A stretch of 64,000 nt of DNA from Anabaena subtropica FACHB-260 (lineage in GTDB: Bacteria > Cyanobacteriota > Cyanobacteriia > Cyanobacteriales > Nostocaceae), in NCBI RefSeq assembly GCF_014697105.1, contig NZ_JACJRF010000028.1:1-64000 (forward strand). The letters are read 5' to 3'. The notes under the pieces were generated by a model that ran no database searches, had not been told where the DNA came from, and was given only the letters and a program-made list of their open reading frames with translations. This document shows positions 1 to 9,177 of this stretch, in pieces. A program made the position numbers and the translations under genes. The first letter of the stretch is position 1. Each line of letters opens with the position of its first letter.

Positions 1-857
1 ATAGCGTTCCAAAGTTTATGCTAGTCATGGGGGAAGTTTGATTTGAGAAGCTGGTAACTTTCATCTTCTTACTTCTCCCGCCTTTTTTCTTAATTCACAT
101 TAGGCGTGAATTGGGAACTAAGAACTGGGACTAGAGACTCACTCTGTCAAGGTAATACCATTTTAGATTTTAGTGTGTACAGCACAAAATTGTTACTTTT
201 CTCTCTGTGGCTCTGTGGTTAGATAAATGATTTTTTCCCACAGACACAGAACACATAGTTTAAGAGGTTAAAGAGGAATTTTTGAACTAGAATTTTTATC
301 CAACTTGACTCCTAGCCTCTAGTCGCTGATATCTACTGGAAGGATTTTGGCAAAATGGCAGTTAATTCATTAAAATGTTTTGCAGGGGTAACTTTAATTT
401 CAGCGAAGCGCTCACCATAACCCCCATATCAAAGATTTAAACTGTTATTAAAGCTACATTCTGCATAAATTCATAGATAAATATTATACCTCCAGCCACT
501 TTTTTGTTGCCTAGTATCCAATTGCAGAACTTTATTAATTACTGTTGCCACAAAAATAACAAGTATTTATATTTAGTGAGTTGTTTGTTTAGGAAACAAT
601 CTCACTTGGGTATCAAAGACTGAAATCAGGCTGATGGAATGCAGCTTATGAGATTGAAGGAAACGCATTTTACTAAGTTGTGGGTCAAATTGTATGCTTT
701 GCCAACCTTGGGTTGGTCGTGACAAAATGACGTTGATATCCGTAAGTCCTGTGAAGATTTTTTAGTTTATCTGACAAAATACAGGAAATTAGAATGAGCG
801 CCACGCAAATTTACAGGCAGTAGCTGTATCGTCAAGGTGTATAGAGGTTAGAAGCTA
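1..857. other. Intergenic region, no gene seen
   Basis: No convincing coding frame is present on either strand. The stretch is AT-rich. Around 200-262 it holds an inverted pair of 'CTCTGTGG' / 'CCACAGA'-type words, part of a degenerate dispersed repeat that reappears near 58490-58585. A direct repeat of TGACAAAAT lies near 720 and 770, upstream of the transporter gene. The upstream gene lies outside the window. Confidence 0.5.
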
Positions 858-3215
858 ATGGGGCGATTTGAGAAGCGACCAGACAACGACCCGCGAGTCC
901 GAGGTGAGTTATCCAGGGCAGCAGAAACAGCTCTATGGGCTGTTGTGGAAGATTTAGAAAGTCTACAGCAGAATGTCCTCAGATCATTTCAAGAAGAAAT
1001 CAAAAAATTACAGACAGAAAAAGACCGTTTAACAGATGAAGTTCAACAGCTAATTGAAGAAAAAGAACATTTACAAGAGGTAAGACGGATTACTGAACAG
1101 CAAGTATTAATCCGTCAATTATCAGAAGCTTTAGCCAAACACATCTGTTCCCAACTGCAATCATCACTAGCAAAAATAGCTAACCAAACAGAGAGTCAAA
1201 TAGCTGCTCTCAAGTCAGCCCAAAGCATCACACCTGCAACTGAGAACACTGAGCAGGTCGAAAAAATGCTTGGCAGTCTAGATGATAACCTGACGATCGC
1301 CTTTAATTCCCTCCAACAAGAACTCAAAAACTACCAAGGTAATCTCTCTCAACAGTTGTCTCGGATGTATAGTCAACAGCAGCAAGGAGAGACGATTGTA
1401 GAAGAGTTAATTGATCGTCTGCGTGGGGAACTGACAAAAGCTATTCAAGAAACATCACAATCAGCAGTCAAATTATCTCCACCCACAATATTGCAGCCTC
1501 CAGAACTACAACCCCCAAGTTCTGCGGGGGTGGTTAATTTATCACCACCTACGGTTCTGCAAGTACCTGAAAAATTGCCAACTCCTTTACAAACCTCTAC
1601 GCCTGTGGAGGAGACTAGCACTATTAAGCAATCGATTAGTATTACTCCTGAAAAATCTACACCGGCACCATTAGTTTCACCACCCCAGGAAACTACCCCA
1701 GAGCCAAAGTCCGTGATCCCCAAAGTCTTCCCAGACAGTGAGACGAAATTACAATCAGCCCAGGAAAAGGCTACTGAACCAATTTCTGTAATTAACAAAG
1801 AGCTATCTGCTGGTGCGACTCAAACTTCACTAACTACAGAAAAAGCTCCTGAGTCAGGTTCTACAAGTAAGGCTCAAACTCCACCAACTATAGAAAAAGC
1901 TCCTGAATCAGGTTCTACAAGTAAGACTCAAATTCCACCAACTACAGAAAAAGCTCCTGAGCCAGTTTCTACAAATAAAACTAAATCTTCTTTTTCCCTA
2001 AAAAAAGCTCCTGAGTCAGTTTCTACAAATAAAACTAAATCTTCCTCCTCCCCAGAAAAAGCTCCTGAGCCAGTCTCTGTAATCAGTCGAGATGTATCTG
2101 AAAGTAAAACTCCATCTCCTCCACCTGCATCAGTAGTTAAACGGGGATCAACAACTTCCTCATCAAGATCAAGTAGATCATCAAATTTATCCCCAATCCA
2201 GGTAGGTTTTTTGTTGGTTGTGTTGTCTACGGTGATGTCATCGTTATACAACGTAGCCATTAAAGGGATGTTCTATAAAACTTCTCAAATCTCCGCAGTG
2301 CTAGAAGTGGCGGGTTTAATTTCGCCGACCTTGGGAAATATTATGTTAATCCTCACTTTGCGGTTGATGGTAGTCGTACCACTGATGGTACTTTTGGCTC
2401 CCATGATGTATCCGCAAGTGTGGGAGGATTTGCAAAACCTCAAGCAATCATTAGGTAATCATCAGTCTGCAACTCATCCTAAGCCACAGAGAGTTGTCCA
2501 GTTAATGTTTGCGAGTGGCTGCTTTTTGTTTTTATCCCAGGTTCTGATTTATCTGTCCCTTGGTCAAGTCGCTACAGGAGTGGCGATCGCCCTTTTCTTT
2601 GTCTACCCACTGATTACCGGACTATTGTCTTGGTTGCTGTTCCGCGATCGCCCCAGTGTATTCCGTGGTATTGCCATCGGCTCTATTTTTTGTGGTGAGC
2701 TGCTAGTTTTTACTGGGGCAACAAGTACTGATATTGGCAATAGTCTCTTTGGTACTATTACGGCGATTCTGGCTGGTGCAGCTTTTGCTTGCTACCTCAT
2801 ACTGACACGAGTATGTGCTGCTAAAGTGCATCCAGTATCTTTGTCTTTGATTAACTTCGTCACCATGTTGGGCTTAAGCTTTATCTTCTTGATGTTACCT
2901 TTACCGGAAAACTGGAGTCTAGTTGTTGATCCTTCTAAGTTACTAGAAATTGTTTTAAGTGCTTTTATTCTGGGTGTTTTAACTCTGTTGAGTTATGTAT
3001 TCAGCCACATTGGGATCGGTAAACTAGGTGCTATGCGATCAGCGATTATCGGTGCAAGTGTACCTATTTTGACGGTAATTTTTGCTGGTTTAGTGCTTCA
3101 GGAAACTTTAAATATTGTCCAAGTATTTGGAGTTTTATTCGTAACTTTTGGCGCGGCTGCTTTCAGCGTTGGCAAAATACAAAATCCTAACAAACCTGCC
3201 AAAGCAGAGAATTAA
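858..3215 (+). CDS. Chimeric EamA/DMT-family membrane transporter with coiled-coil and repeat N-terminus
   Basis: The 785-residue product has three parts. Residues about 25-200 are charged and predicted coiled coil (rich in Glu, Gln, Lys and Leu). Residues about 205-440 are Pro/Ser/Thr/Lys-rich and include 18-residue tandem repeats beginning at residue 328. Residues about 447-775 contain roughly nine or ten hydrophobic segments typical of the drug/metabolite transporter superfamily (EamA). Two EamA-like halves are suggested by segments such as FFVYPLITGLLSWLLF and the closing GVLFVTFGAAAFSVG. Usual EamA proteins are about 300 residues, so the cytoplasmic extension is unusual. The ATG at 858 follows a purine-rich stretch (AGAGGTTAGAAG). 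It is the gene upstream of hetR on the same strand, but the 0.9 kb gap argues against co-transcription. The substrate is unknown. Confidence 0.85.
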   Translation: MGRFEKRPDNDPRVRGELSRAAETALWAVVEDLESLQQNVLRSFQEEIKKLQTEKDRLTDEVQQLIEEKEHLQEVRRITEQQVLIRQLSEALAKHICSQLQSSLAKIANQTESQIAALKSAQSITPATENTEQVEKMLGSLDDNLTIAFNSLQQELKNYQGNLSQQLSRMYSQQQQGETIVEELIDRLRGELTKAIQETSQSAVKLSPPTILQPPELQPPSSAGVVNLSPPTVLQVPEKLPTPLQTSTPVEETSTIKQSISITPEKSTPAPLVSPPQETTPEPKSVIPKVFPDSETKLQSAQEKATEPISVINKELSAGATQTSLTTEKAPESGSTSKAQTPPTIEKAPESGSTSKTQIPPTTEKAPEPVSTNKTKSSFSLKKAPESVSTNKTKSSSSPEKAPEPVSVISRDVSESKTPSPPPASVVKRGSTTSSSRSSRSSNLSPIQVGFLLVVLSTVMSSLYNVAIKGMFYKTSQISAVLEVAGLISPTLGNIMLILTLRLMVVVPLMVLLAPMMYPQVWEDLQNLKQSLGNHQSATHPKPQRVVQLMFASGCFLFLSQVLIYLSLGQVATGVAIALFFVYPLITGLLSWLLFRDRPSVFRGIAIGSIFCGELLVFTGATSTDIGNSLFGTITAILAGAAFACYLILTRVCAAKVHPVSLSLINFVTMLGLSFIFLMLPLPENWSLVVDPSKLLEIVLSAFILGVLTLLSYVFSHIGIGKLGAMRSAIIGASVPILTVIFAGLVLQETLNIVQVFGVLFVTFGAAAFSVGKIQNPNKPAKAEN
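1839..2070 (+). repeat. 54-bp tandem repeats inside the EamA chimera gene
   Basis: Units begin at 1839, 1893, 1947, 2001 and 2055, each exactly 54 bp apart, so four full units and the start of a fifth. Each encodes 18 residues starting E/K-K-A-P-E. The first two share STSK, and the third and fourth share STNKTKSS. The 54-bp step preserves the reading frame. Units diverge by scattered substitutions, with later ones richer in Ser codons. Confidence 0.9.
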
Positions 3216-3433
3216 ACCCCCACAAAACTCAAGCGCTAGTACTAACAAAATGGCTTATTCTGACGGACTATGAGTAAAATTTCCATCTCTTTTATTGCCT
3301 AATGTCAGGAATTCTTGATTTTTGGCATTGAAAAACCATTGGCTTTTCATAAAGCCTTTAAATGTTTAACAAAACAAAAGTTAAGAAGAGATTAATTCAT
3401 GCAATTTTAATAATATGACGGATAAATATGGAA

Positions 3434-3446
3434 TATTATGTTGTGA
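3434..3446 (+). promoter_or_regulatory. Candidate distal hetR promoter (-696 type)
   Basis: TATTAT at 3434-3439 is placed exactly as a -10 hexamer for a start at 3446, which is 696 bases before the hetR ATG. The start position comes from knowledge of PCC 7120; the hexamer is seen directly. Confidence 0.55.
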
Positions 3447-3834
3447 GCGAATAAAAATTATTGCAAATTTAGAAGTATCTGCCTTATTGAGCGTCTATGA
3501 TTTTCCCTCCAACTAACTGCCTACACTGCCATAAGAGCAAAGGGAGTTGTAAGTTGCTTGGTAGTTAAAAACGCTCTATTTATTCGATGAGCGTTAATCA
3601 GGTTGGCGTAGTTGACAGGTGGCTTTTTTGAAAAATCACTCCCTGCTATTTCTGGAAATAGTTATCAGCATCTGGGTGAAATTATCCAGAAATAGAATAG
3701 TCACCTCAAGGGGAGATTTTCCGATCATAGTTTCCTATAACCAATTGTTGCGTTGCTATCTCCCAAATCTGGTCAGCAGCCACAAAACGCTGAAAGTAGC
3801 TTTGCTACTGGTGCTATTAAAGAACGGATGAAGA

Positions 3835-3871
3835 TCCGGATAATGGAGAAAGTCCTTGTAGGTTACTTATT
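3835..3871 (+). promoter_or_regulatory. Candidate heterocyst-type hetR promoter with TCCGGA -35 motif (-271 type)
   Basis: TCCGGA at 3835-3840 and TAGGTT at 3859-3864 are 18 bases apart and would give a start at about 3871, which is 271 bases before the hetR ATG. TCCGGA in the -35 position is the motif described for early HetR-dependent, cell-differentiation promoters (DIF+ class) in Anabaena. The match in spacing and distance suggests that hetR autoregulation is conserved here. Confidence 0.65.
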
Positions 3872-3946
3872 AGAACCATAAATTTTGCCAGTAATTTACA
3901 AAACTATAAATAAGGAAATTCTGGCAGTTATTTTGTGATTTTTCGG

Positions 3947-3958
3947 TAAGATACAAGC
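3947..3958 (+). promoter_or_regulatory. Candidate proximal hetR promoter (-184 type)
   Basis: TAAGAT at 3947-3952 is positioned as a -10 element for a start at about 3958, 184 bases before the hetR ATG. No good -35 hexamer is seen at 17 bases upstream, which fits an activated promoter. Confidence 0.55.
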
Positions 3959-4117
3959 ACGTCTAGTAACAACACTGTTGCTAGTAATATGCCATAAATT
4001 ACGGAGGAATGAGCATCTTGACCAATAATCGACTCTTAATTAAAACATCATAGACATTCTAGAGTGACAATATCACCCCCCTTTGGGTGTATACCAACTA
4101 CTTTTTTAGACTAATAA

Positions 4118-5041
<924 letters not shown>

Positions 5042-5565
5042 TCAGCCAGGCTAAAGAAAATTACTAGTGTTTTTCGTCAAGAAAACTGCACTAGGGATGA
5101 CAAACTACTCGGCTAATGAAAAGCAAATATTGAGATGACCGTTGACACAGCAGCGATGGGCAGTTTTTACTGCGTACATTGAGGGTTCAAAACCTGATGT
5201 CGTCAGAATTAAGCCAACGCTACAGGCGTAGTTTCGGGGAAGTTAAAAGCAGCCTATCGCGTGCAAATGTCTTCTCTGTCAGAATATTTGTGTAAAAATT
5301 TTTACTCAGAAGTCTCTTACTAGCTATCTCTAGTTTCAAGAGTCTCTTTTCATTTATTATTTGTTCCCTCGTAATACCAATTCAAAATTCAAAATTAGGA
5401 AAGCCAAACAGAATAAGGGTCTGTCCGTATGTATCTGTCGCATTCCTTTTTCAAATTGGTGTAAAGTTGCTACGCAATCTGAGCGTTTAAAAACTTATGA
5501 TATTTGTGGGGTTTAGTAATCGGTAAAACACAATTACCCATTACCAACCACACTATTCATATCAA
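5042..5565. other. Convergent intergenic region after hetR
   Basis: No gene is supported. It contains a short dispersed word, AATTCAAAATTCAAAATTAG, near 5379, a type of intergenic repeat that also occurs at 9073 and 46741. No strong terminator hairpin with a T-tract was found for hetR. Confidence 0.5.
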
Positions 5566-6765
5566 CTATAGAAAATTGCTAATTCGTTCAACAGCAGTTT
5601 CTAGTATGGATGGCTCATGTACTAGAGCAAAACGGACGTATCCTTCACCAGATTTGCCAAAGCCAGCACCAGGAGAAGCGGCTACACCTGTTTGTTTGAC
5701 GAGCTGTGTACAAAATTCTATGGAATTTTTACTCCACGGCGATGGTAATTTTGCCCAGATATACATTGTGGCTTTGGGAGTGGGAACATACCAACCGATA
5801 CGGTGTAGAGCATCAATAAAAGCATCACGACGTTGGCGAAAGGTGGTGACAGCAGCCTGTACCCCTGCTTGTGGGCCGGTGAGAGCTGCGATCGCTCCAT
5901 TTAAAATTCCGCGATACTGATTAAAATCCACTGCTGCTTTAATTTGGCGTAAAGCTTGAATCAACTGGGCATTACCGATGGCATAGCCGATACGGAAACC
6001 GCCCATATTATAAGACTTCGAGAGAGTGAAAAATTCAATGGCAACACTCTTATCTGGGTCAGCTTGGAGAATGGAAGGCACTAGGGATTGGGTATGAGGA
6101 AAATTCTTACCCCACTCTCCATCTTCTGCAAACACCATATCTACATAGGGGAAATCATGTACCAGAACAATATTATGTTCTTGACAAAAAGCCACAGCTT
6201 CCTTGAAGAAAGATAAAGGTGCGATCGCTGCCGTGGGATTGTGAGGATAGCTTAACACCATCATCCTTGACTGAGCCAAAACATCAGTCGGGATATCAGC
6301 AAACACTGGTAAAAAATCGTTTTCTGCCTTCAATGGCATTGGGTAGATTTGCCCACTAGCTAAGTAGACTCCCCCAGCATGGGAAGGGTAGCCAGGATCG
6401 AGTAGTAAAGCAAAATCCCCAGGATTGAGCAATGCCAAAGGTAAATGAGCCGTACCTTCCTGGGAACCAATTAAAGGTAGGACTTCCGTCTCAGGATCTA
6501 CTTTGATCCCAAATTTTTGTTCGTACCAGTTAGCAGCCGCTTGACGAAAACCCCGCGTACCGTTAAATAGTAAGTAGCCGTGAGTACTGGGATCGTATAA
6601 AGATTTGGCGATCGCTTCAATCACATGAGCCTCTGCTGGCAAATCAGAAGACCCCAGGGACAAATCAATTAACTCTTTCCCTGCGGCTAAAGCCACAGCT
6701 TTAGCCTTGTCCATGTCAGCAAATACATTAGATTGCAGGGGTTGTAAACGCGCTGAAAATTGCAT
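5566..6765 (-). CDS. PLP-dependent class I/II aminotransferase
   Basis: The 399-residue fold-type I aminotransferase carries the PLP lysine in SKSYNMGGFRIG (about Lys250). An NPT motif (YPHNPTAA) and a conserved C-terminal Arg region (YVRFAL) are also present. Family knowledge places such proteins near LL-diaminopimelate and aspartate/succinyldiaminopimelate aminotransferases; the exact amino donor and acceptor cannot be read from sequence. The longest frame starts at a TTG at 6774, but the ATG at 6765 (MQFSARLQ) fits family N-termini better. It lies 82 bases downstream of the thioredoxin gene on the same strand, with heptamer repeats in between. Confidence 0.88.
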   Translation of the reverse strand: MQFSARLQPLQSNVFADMDKAKAVALAAGKELIDLSLGSSDLPAEAHVIEAIAKSLYDPSTHGYLLFNGTRGFRQAAANWYEQKFGIKVDPETEVLPLIGSQEGTAHLPLALLNPGDFALLLDPGYPSHAGGVYLASGQIYPMPLKAENDFLPVFADIPTDVLAQSRMMVLSYPHNPTAAIAPLSFFKEAVAFCQEHNIVLVHDFPYVDMVFAEDGEWGKNFPHTQSLVPSILQADPDKSVAIEFFTLSKSYNMGGFRIGYAIGNAQLIQALRQIKAAVDFNQYRGILNGAIAALTGPQAGVQAAVTTFRQRRDAFIDALHRIGWYVPTPKATMYIWAKLPSPWSKNSIEFCTQLVKQTGVAASPGAGFGKSGEGYVRFALVHEPSILETAVERISNFL

Positions 6766-6778
6766 ATTAATCAATGGT

Positions 6779-7183
<405 letters not shown>

Positions 7184-7245
7184 TGCAGTCTCCATTAGTT
7201 GGCATCGATACAAAGTTGGCACACAAATTACTGTATCTCAAAGTA

Positions 7246-7330
7246 GTCAACAGTCCATAGTCAATAGTCCATATATTTAAGAGGAAATGAGGAATAGGGA
7301 AAAGAGGATAATAACTGTTGACTATTGACT
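7246..7330. repeat. Inverted STRR-type words in the vipp1-trx gap
   Basis: AGTCAATAGTC at 7259-7269 is matched by its reverse complement GACTATTGACT at 7320-7330. GTCAACAGT at 7246-7254 is matched by ACTGTTGAC at 7314-7322. These are the same heptamer family as at 6779-6850, here in facing orientation, so RNA from this gap could fold back. Confidence 0.6.
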
Positions 7331-7337
7331 AACATAA

Positions 7338-7366
7338 CAAAATCCCACAACCAAGAGGCGTGGGAC
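7338..7366 (-). terminator. Intrinsic terminator after vipp1
   Basis: Read on the minus strand, TCCCAC (7365-7360) pairs with GTGGGA (7348-7343) around an 11-base loop and is followed by TTTTG. It sits 27 bases beyond the vipp1 stop codon and would end the vipp1/pspA transcript before trx. Confidence 0.7.
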
Positions 7367-7392
7367 TGGCTAGAATCTTTATGCTGCAAATC

Positions 7393-8175
7393 TTACAACT
7401 GATCTAATTGCTTGCGTAGGGCATCCAATTCAGAATCAACAACTTCCTTAGATTTGGGAGCAGTAGATTCCTGTTCTTGTGGTTGTTGTTGCGGGGGTAG
7501 CAAGTTTTGTTCGGGTGCGGGAGCCAAAGACGCTTTCAAGGCTGCCAATTCATCATCCACATCGCTGCTAGATTCTAAGCGGGCAAATTGGGTTTCTAAA
7601 TCTGCTCCTGCTAACTCTGCTGCCGATTGGGCGCGGGCTTCCTGCATCAAGACTTTTTCTTCCATGCGCTCAAAAGCAGCCATTGCACTGCTGGTATTCA
7701 TACCCCGTACCATACCTTCGAGTTGCTCTTGGGCTTTGGCAGTGGTAATCCGTGCTTTGAGCATTTCTTTCTTGGTTTTGGCTTCAGAAAGCTTGCTTTC
7801 TAGCTGGATTAGGTTACGCTTGAGGGTTTCAACTTGAGTGCTTTGCTGGTCTAGGCTGGCTTTTAGGGCTGTGCTAGTTTCGTTATAAGTCTTTTTCCTC
7901 TCTAAGGCTTGTCTGGCTAGGTTCTCATCACCTTTCTGCAATGCTAATTGGGCATTGCGTTGCCACTTATTAATTTCATTTTGGGCATCAGTATATTGTT
8001 TCTCTGTACGTTTTTGGGCGGCAATGGCTTGGGCTACACCTTGACGTAACTGCACCAAGTCCTCCTGCATTTCCAGGATGGCTTGCTCTAGCATTTTTTC
8101 AGGATCTTCGGCTTTATTCACCAGATCGTTCAGGTTAGCACTGACTACTCGCTTAATACGATCAAATAATCCCAT
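7393..8175 (-). CDS. vipp1: Vipp1 (IM30), thylakoid membrane-shaping ESCRT-III-like protein
   Basis: The 260-residue PspA/IM30 protein begins with the amphipathic helix MGLFDRIKRVVSANLNDLVN, followed by a long coiled coil to about residue 220. A Pro/Gln linker leads to a final helix (VVDSELDALRKQLDQL). That C-terminal helix is the feature that separates Vipp1 from PspA. Vipp1 forms rings and rods on thylakoid and plasma membranes and is needed for thylakoid biogenesis and stress protection. A PspA paralogue is 163 bases upstream on the same strand. The ATG has a distant AGAGG. Confidence 0.93.
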   Translation of the reverse strand: MGLFDRIKRVVSANLNDLVNKAEDPEKMLEQAILEMQEDLVQLRQGVAQAIAAQKRTEKQYTDAQNEINKWQRNAQLALQKGDENLARQALERKKTYNETSTALKASLDQQSTQVETLKRNLIQLESKLSEAKTKKEMLKARITTAKAQEQLEGMVRGMNTSSAMAAFERMEEKVLMQEARAQSAAELAGADLETQFARLESSSDVDDELAALKASLAPAPEQNLLPPQQQPQEQESTAPKSKEVVDSELDALRKQLDQL

Positions 8176-8338
8176 AACTTTGTTTTTCCTCTTGGAGTTT
8201 ACGCGCTTGCTTGGACAGTTTGCTTTTTTACTATTTAATAGCTTCCACTTTCAATGTAATCTTTCCGGTTGGGTTCAGTACGTCCCCATACCCACTAATT
8301 GTTAAGATATATCCTAATAGTTGGTAGTTGACTAAATT

Positions 8339-9043
8339 TTAATAGTTTTCACCTTTAGGTAGTTGCTGCGGGATATTTCCGCCATCATTCAAAGCTGGCG
8401 TTTTCATCGCTGTTAGTTGGTTATCAACATTGTTAGCAGCTTCTAGAGAGTCAAATTGTTTTTGTAAGTCGTCGCTACCGAGTTGAGCAATGACTTCTGA
8501 TTTGGCTTCTGCTTGTATGACTTTTTCTTCCATGCGCTCAAAAGCATTCAAGCTACTAGTAGCTGAACCTCCACTTAACATTTCTTGAAGTTTGTACGAT
8601 GCTTCTGCTGAACGAGCGCGAGCAATGTACATATCTTTTTTAGTCTTCGCTTCGGCAATTTTTAACTCTAGCGATCGCATATCCTTTTTTAGTCTATCTA
8701 CTATCTCAATTTGCTCTCCTATTTGGTTGGTGAGGGTTTTGGCAACATCAACATAAGATTGGCGTTTTATCAATGCTTCTCTGGCAAGAGATTCATTACC
8801 TTGTTGGAGTGCCAATTGAGCGCGGCGATACCATTCTTCTGCGGTTGACTGGGCGGATGCAGCTTGGCGTTCAGTACGTTTTTGGGTGGCGATCGCTTGT
8901 GCTACCCCTTGTCGCAGTCGCAGTAAATTTTCCTGCATTTCCATCACAGCTTGCTCCAGAATTTTTTCTGGATCTTCTTGACTGGCTACCACACTATTGA
9001 AGTTAGCGCTAATTACCCTTTGGATACGCTTAATCAATTCCAT
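8339..9043 (-). CDS. pspA: PspA-type phage shock protein A, Vipp1 paralogue
   Basis: The 234-residue protein has the same helix 0 (MELIKRIQRVISANFNSVVA) and coiled coil as its neighbour but lacks the Vipp1 C-terminal helix, ending soon after about residue 215. It is therefore PspA-like. PspA coats damaged plasma membrane to limit proton leak. A longer frame reaches 9085, but the ATG at 9043 is preceded by GGAG with a 7-base spacer. The tandem arrangement with vipp1 reflects the gene duplication from which Vipp1 is thought to have arisen in cyanobacteria. Confidence 0.9.
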   Translation of the reverse strand: MELIKRIQRVISANFNSVVASQEDPEKILEQAVMEMQENLLRLRQGVAQAIATQKRTERQAASAQSTAEEWYRRAQLALQQGNESLAREALIKRQSYVDVAKTLTNQIGEQIEIVDRLKKDMRSLELKIAEAKTKKDMYIARARSAEASYKLQEMLSGGSATSSLNAFERMEEKVIQAEAKSEVIAQLGSDDLQKQFDSLEAANNVDNQLTAMKTPALNDGGNIPQQLPKGENY

Positions 9044-9072
9044 TTCGGCTCTCCATTCACCCCCTTGGGGGA

Positions 9073-9147
9073 ATTCAAAATTCAAAATACCCGATGGGTA
9101 GGCTTACGCCTGCGTAGCAAAGCAAGCTACAAAATTCAAAACTCCAG
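9073..9147. repeat. Dispersed intergenic repeat words
   Basis: AATTCAAAATTCAAAAT is followed by a word TTACGCCTGCGTAGC and a second ACAAAATTCAAAACT. Related GGCTACGCC/TTACGCC words occur near 12903 and 15790, always between genes. No coding potential is evident. Confidence 0.55.
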
Positions 9148-9177
9148 TTCCCTCATCCTATCGTACATTTTTATAGC

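Noticed and set aside
1839-2070. Regular 54-bp repeats resembling a CRISPR or minisatellite
   Set aside because: Units are contiguous with no spacers and encode protein repeats, so it is not a CRISPR array.
3619-3831. 70-codon frame upstream of hetR
   Set aside because: No ribosome binding site, no recognisable protein pattern, and it lies inside the multi-promoter hetR region.
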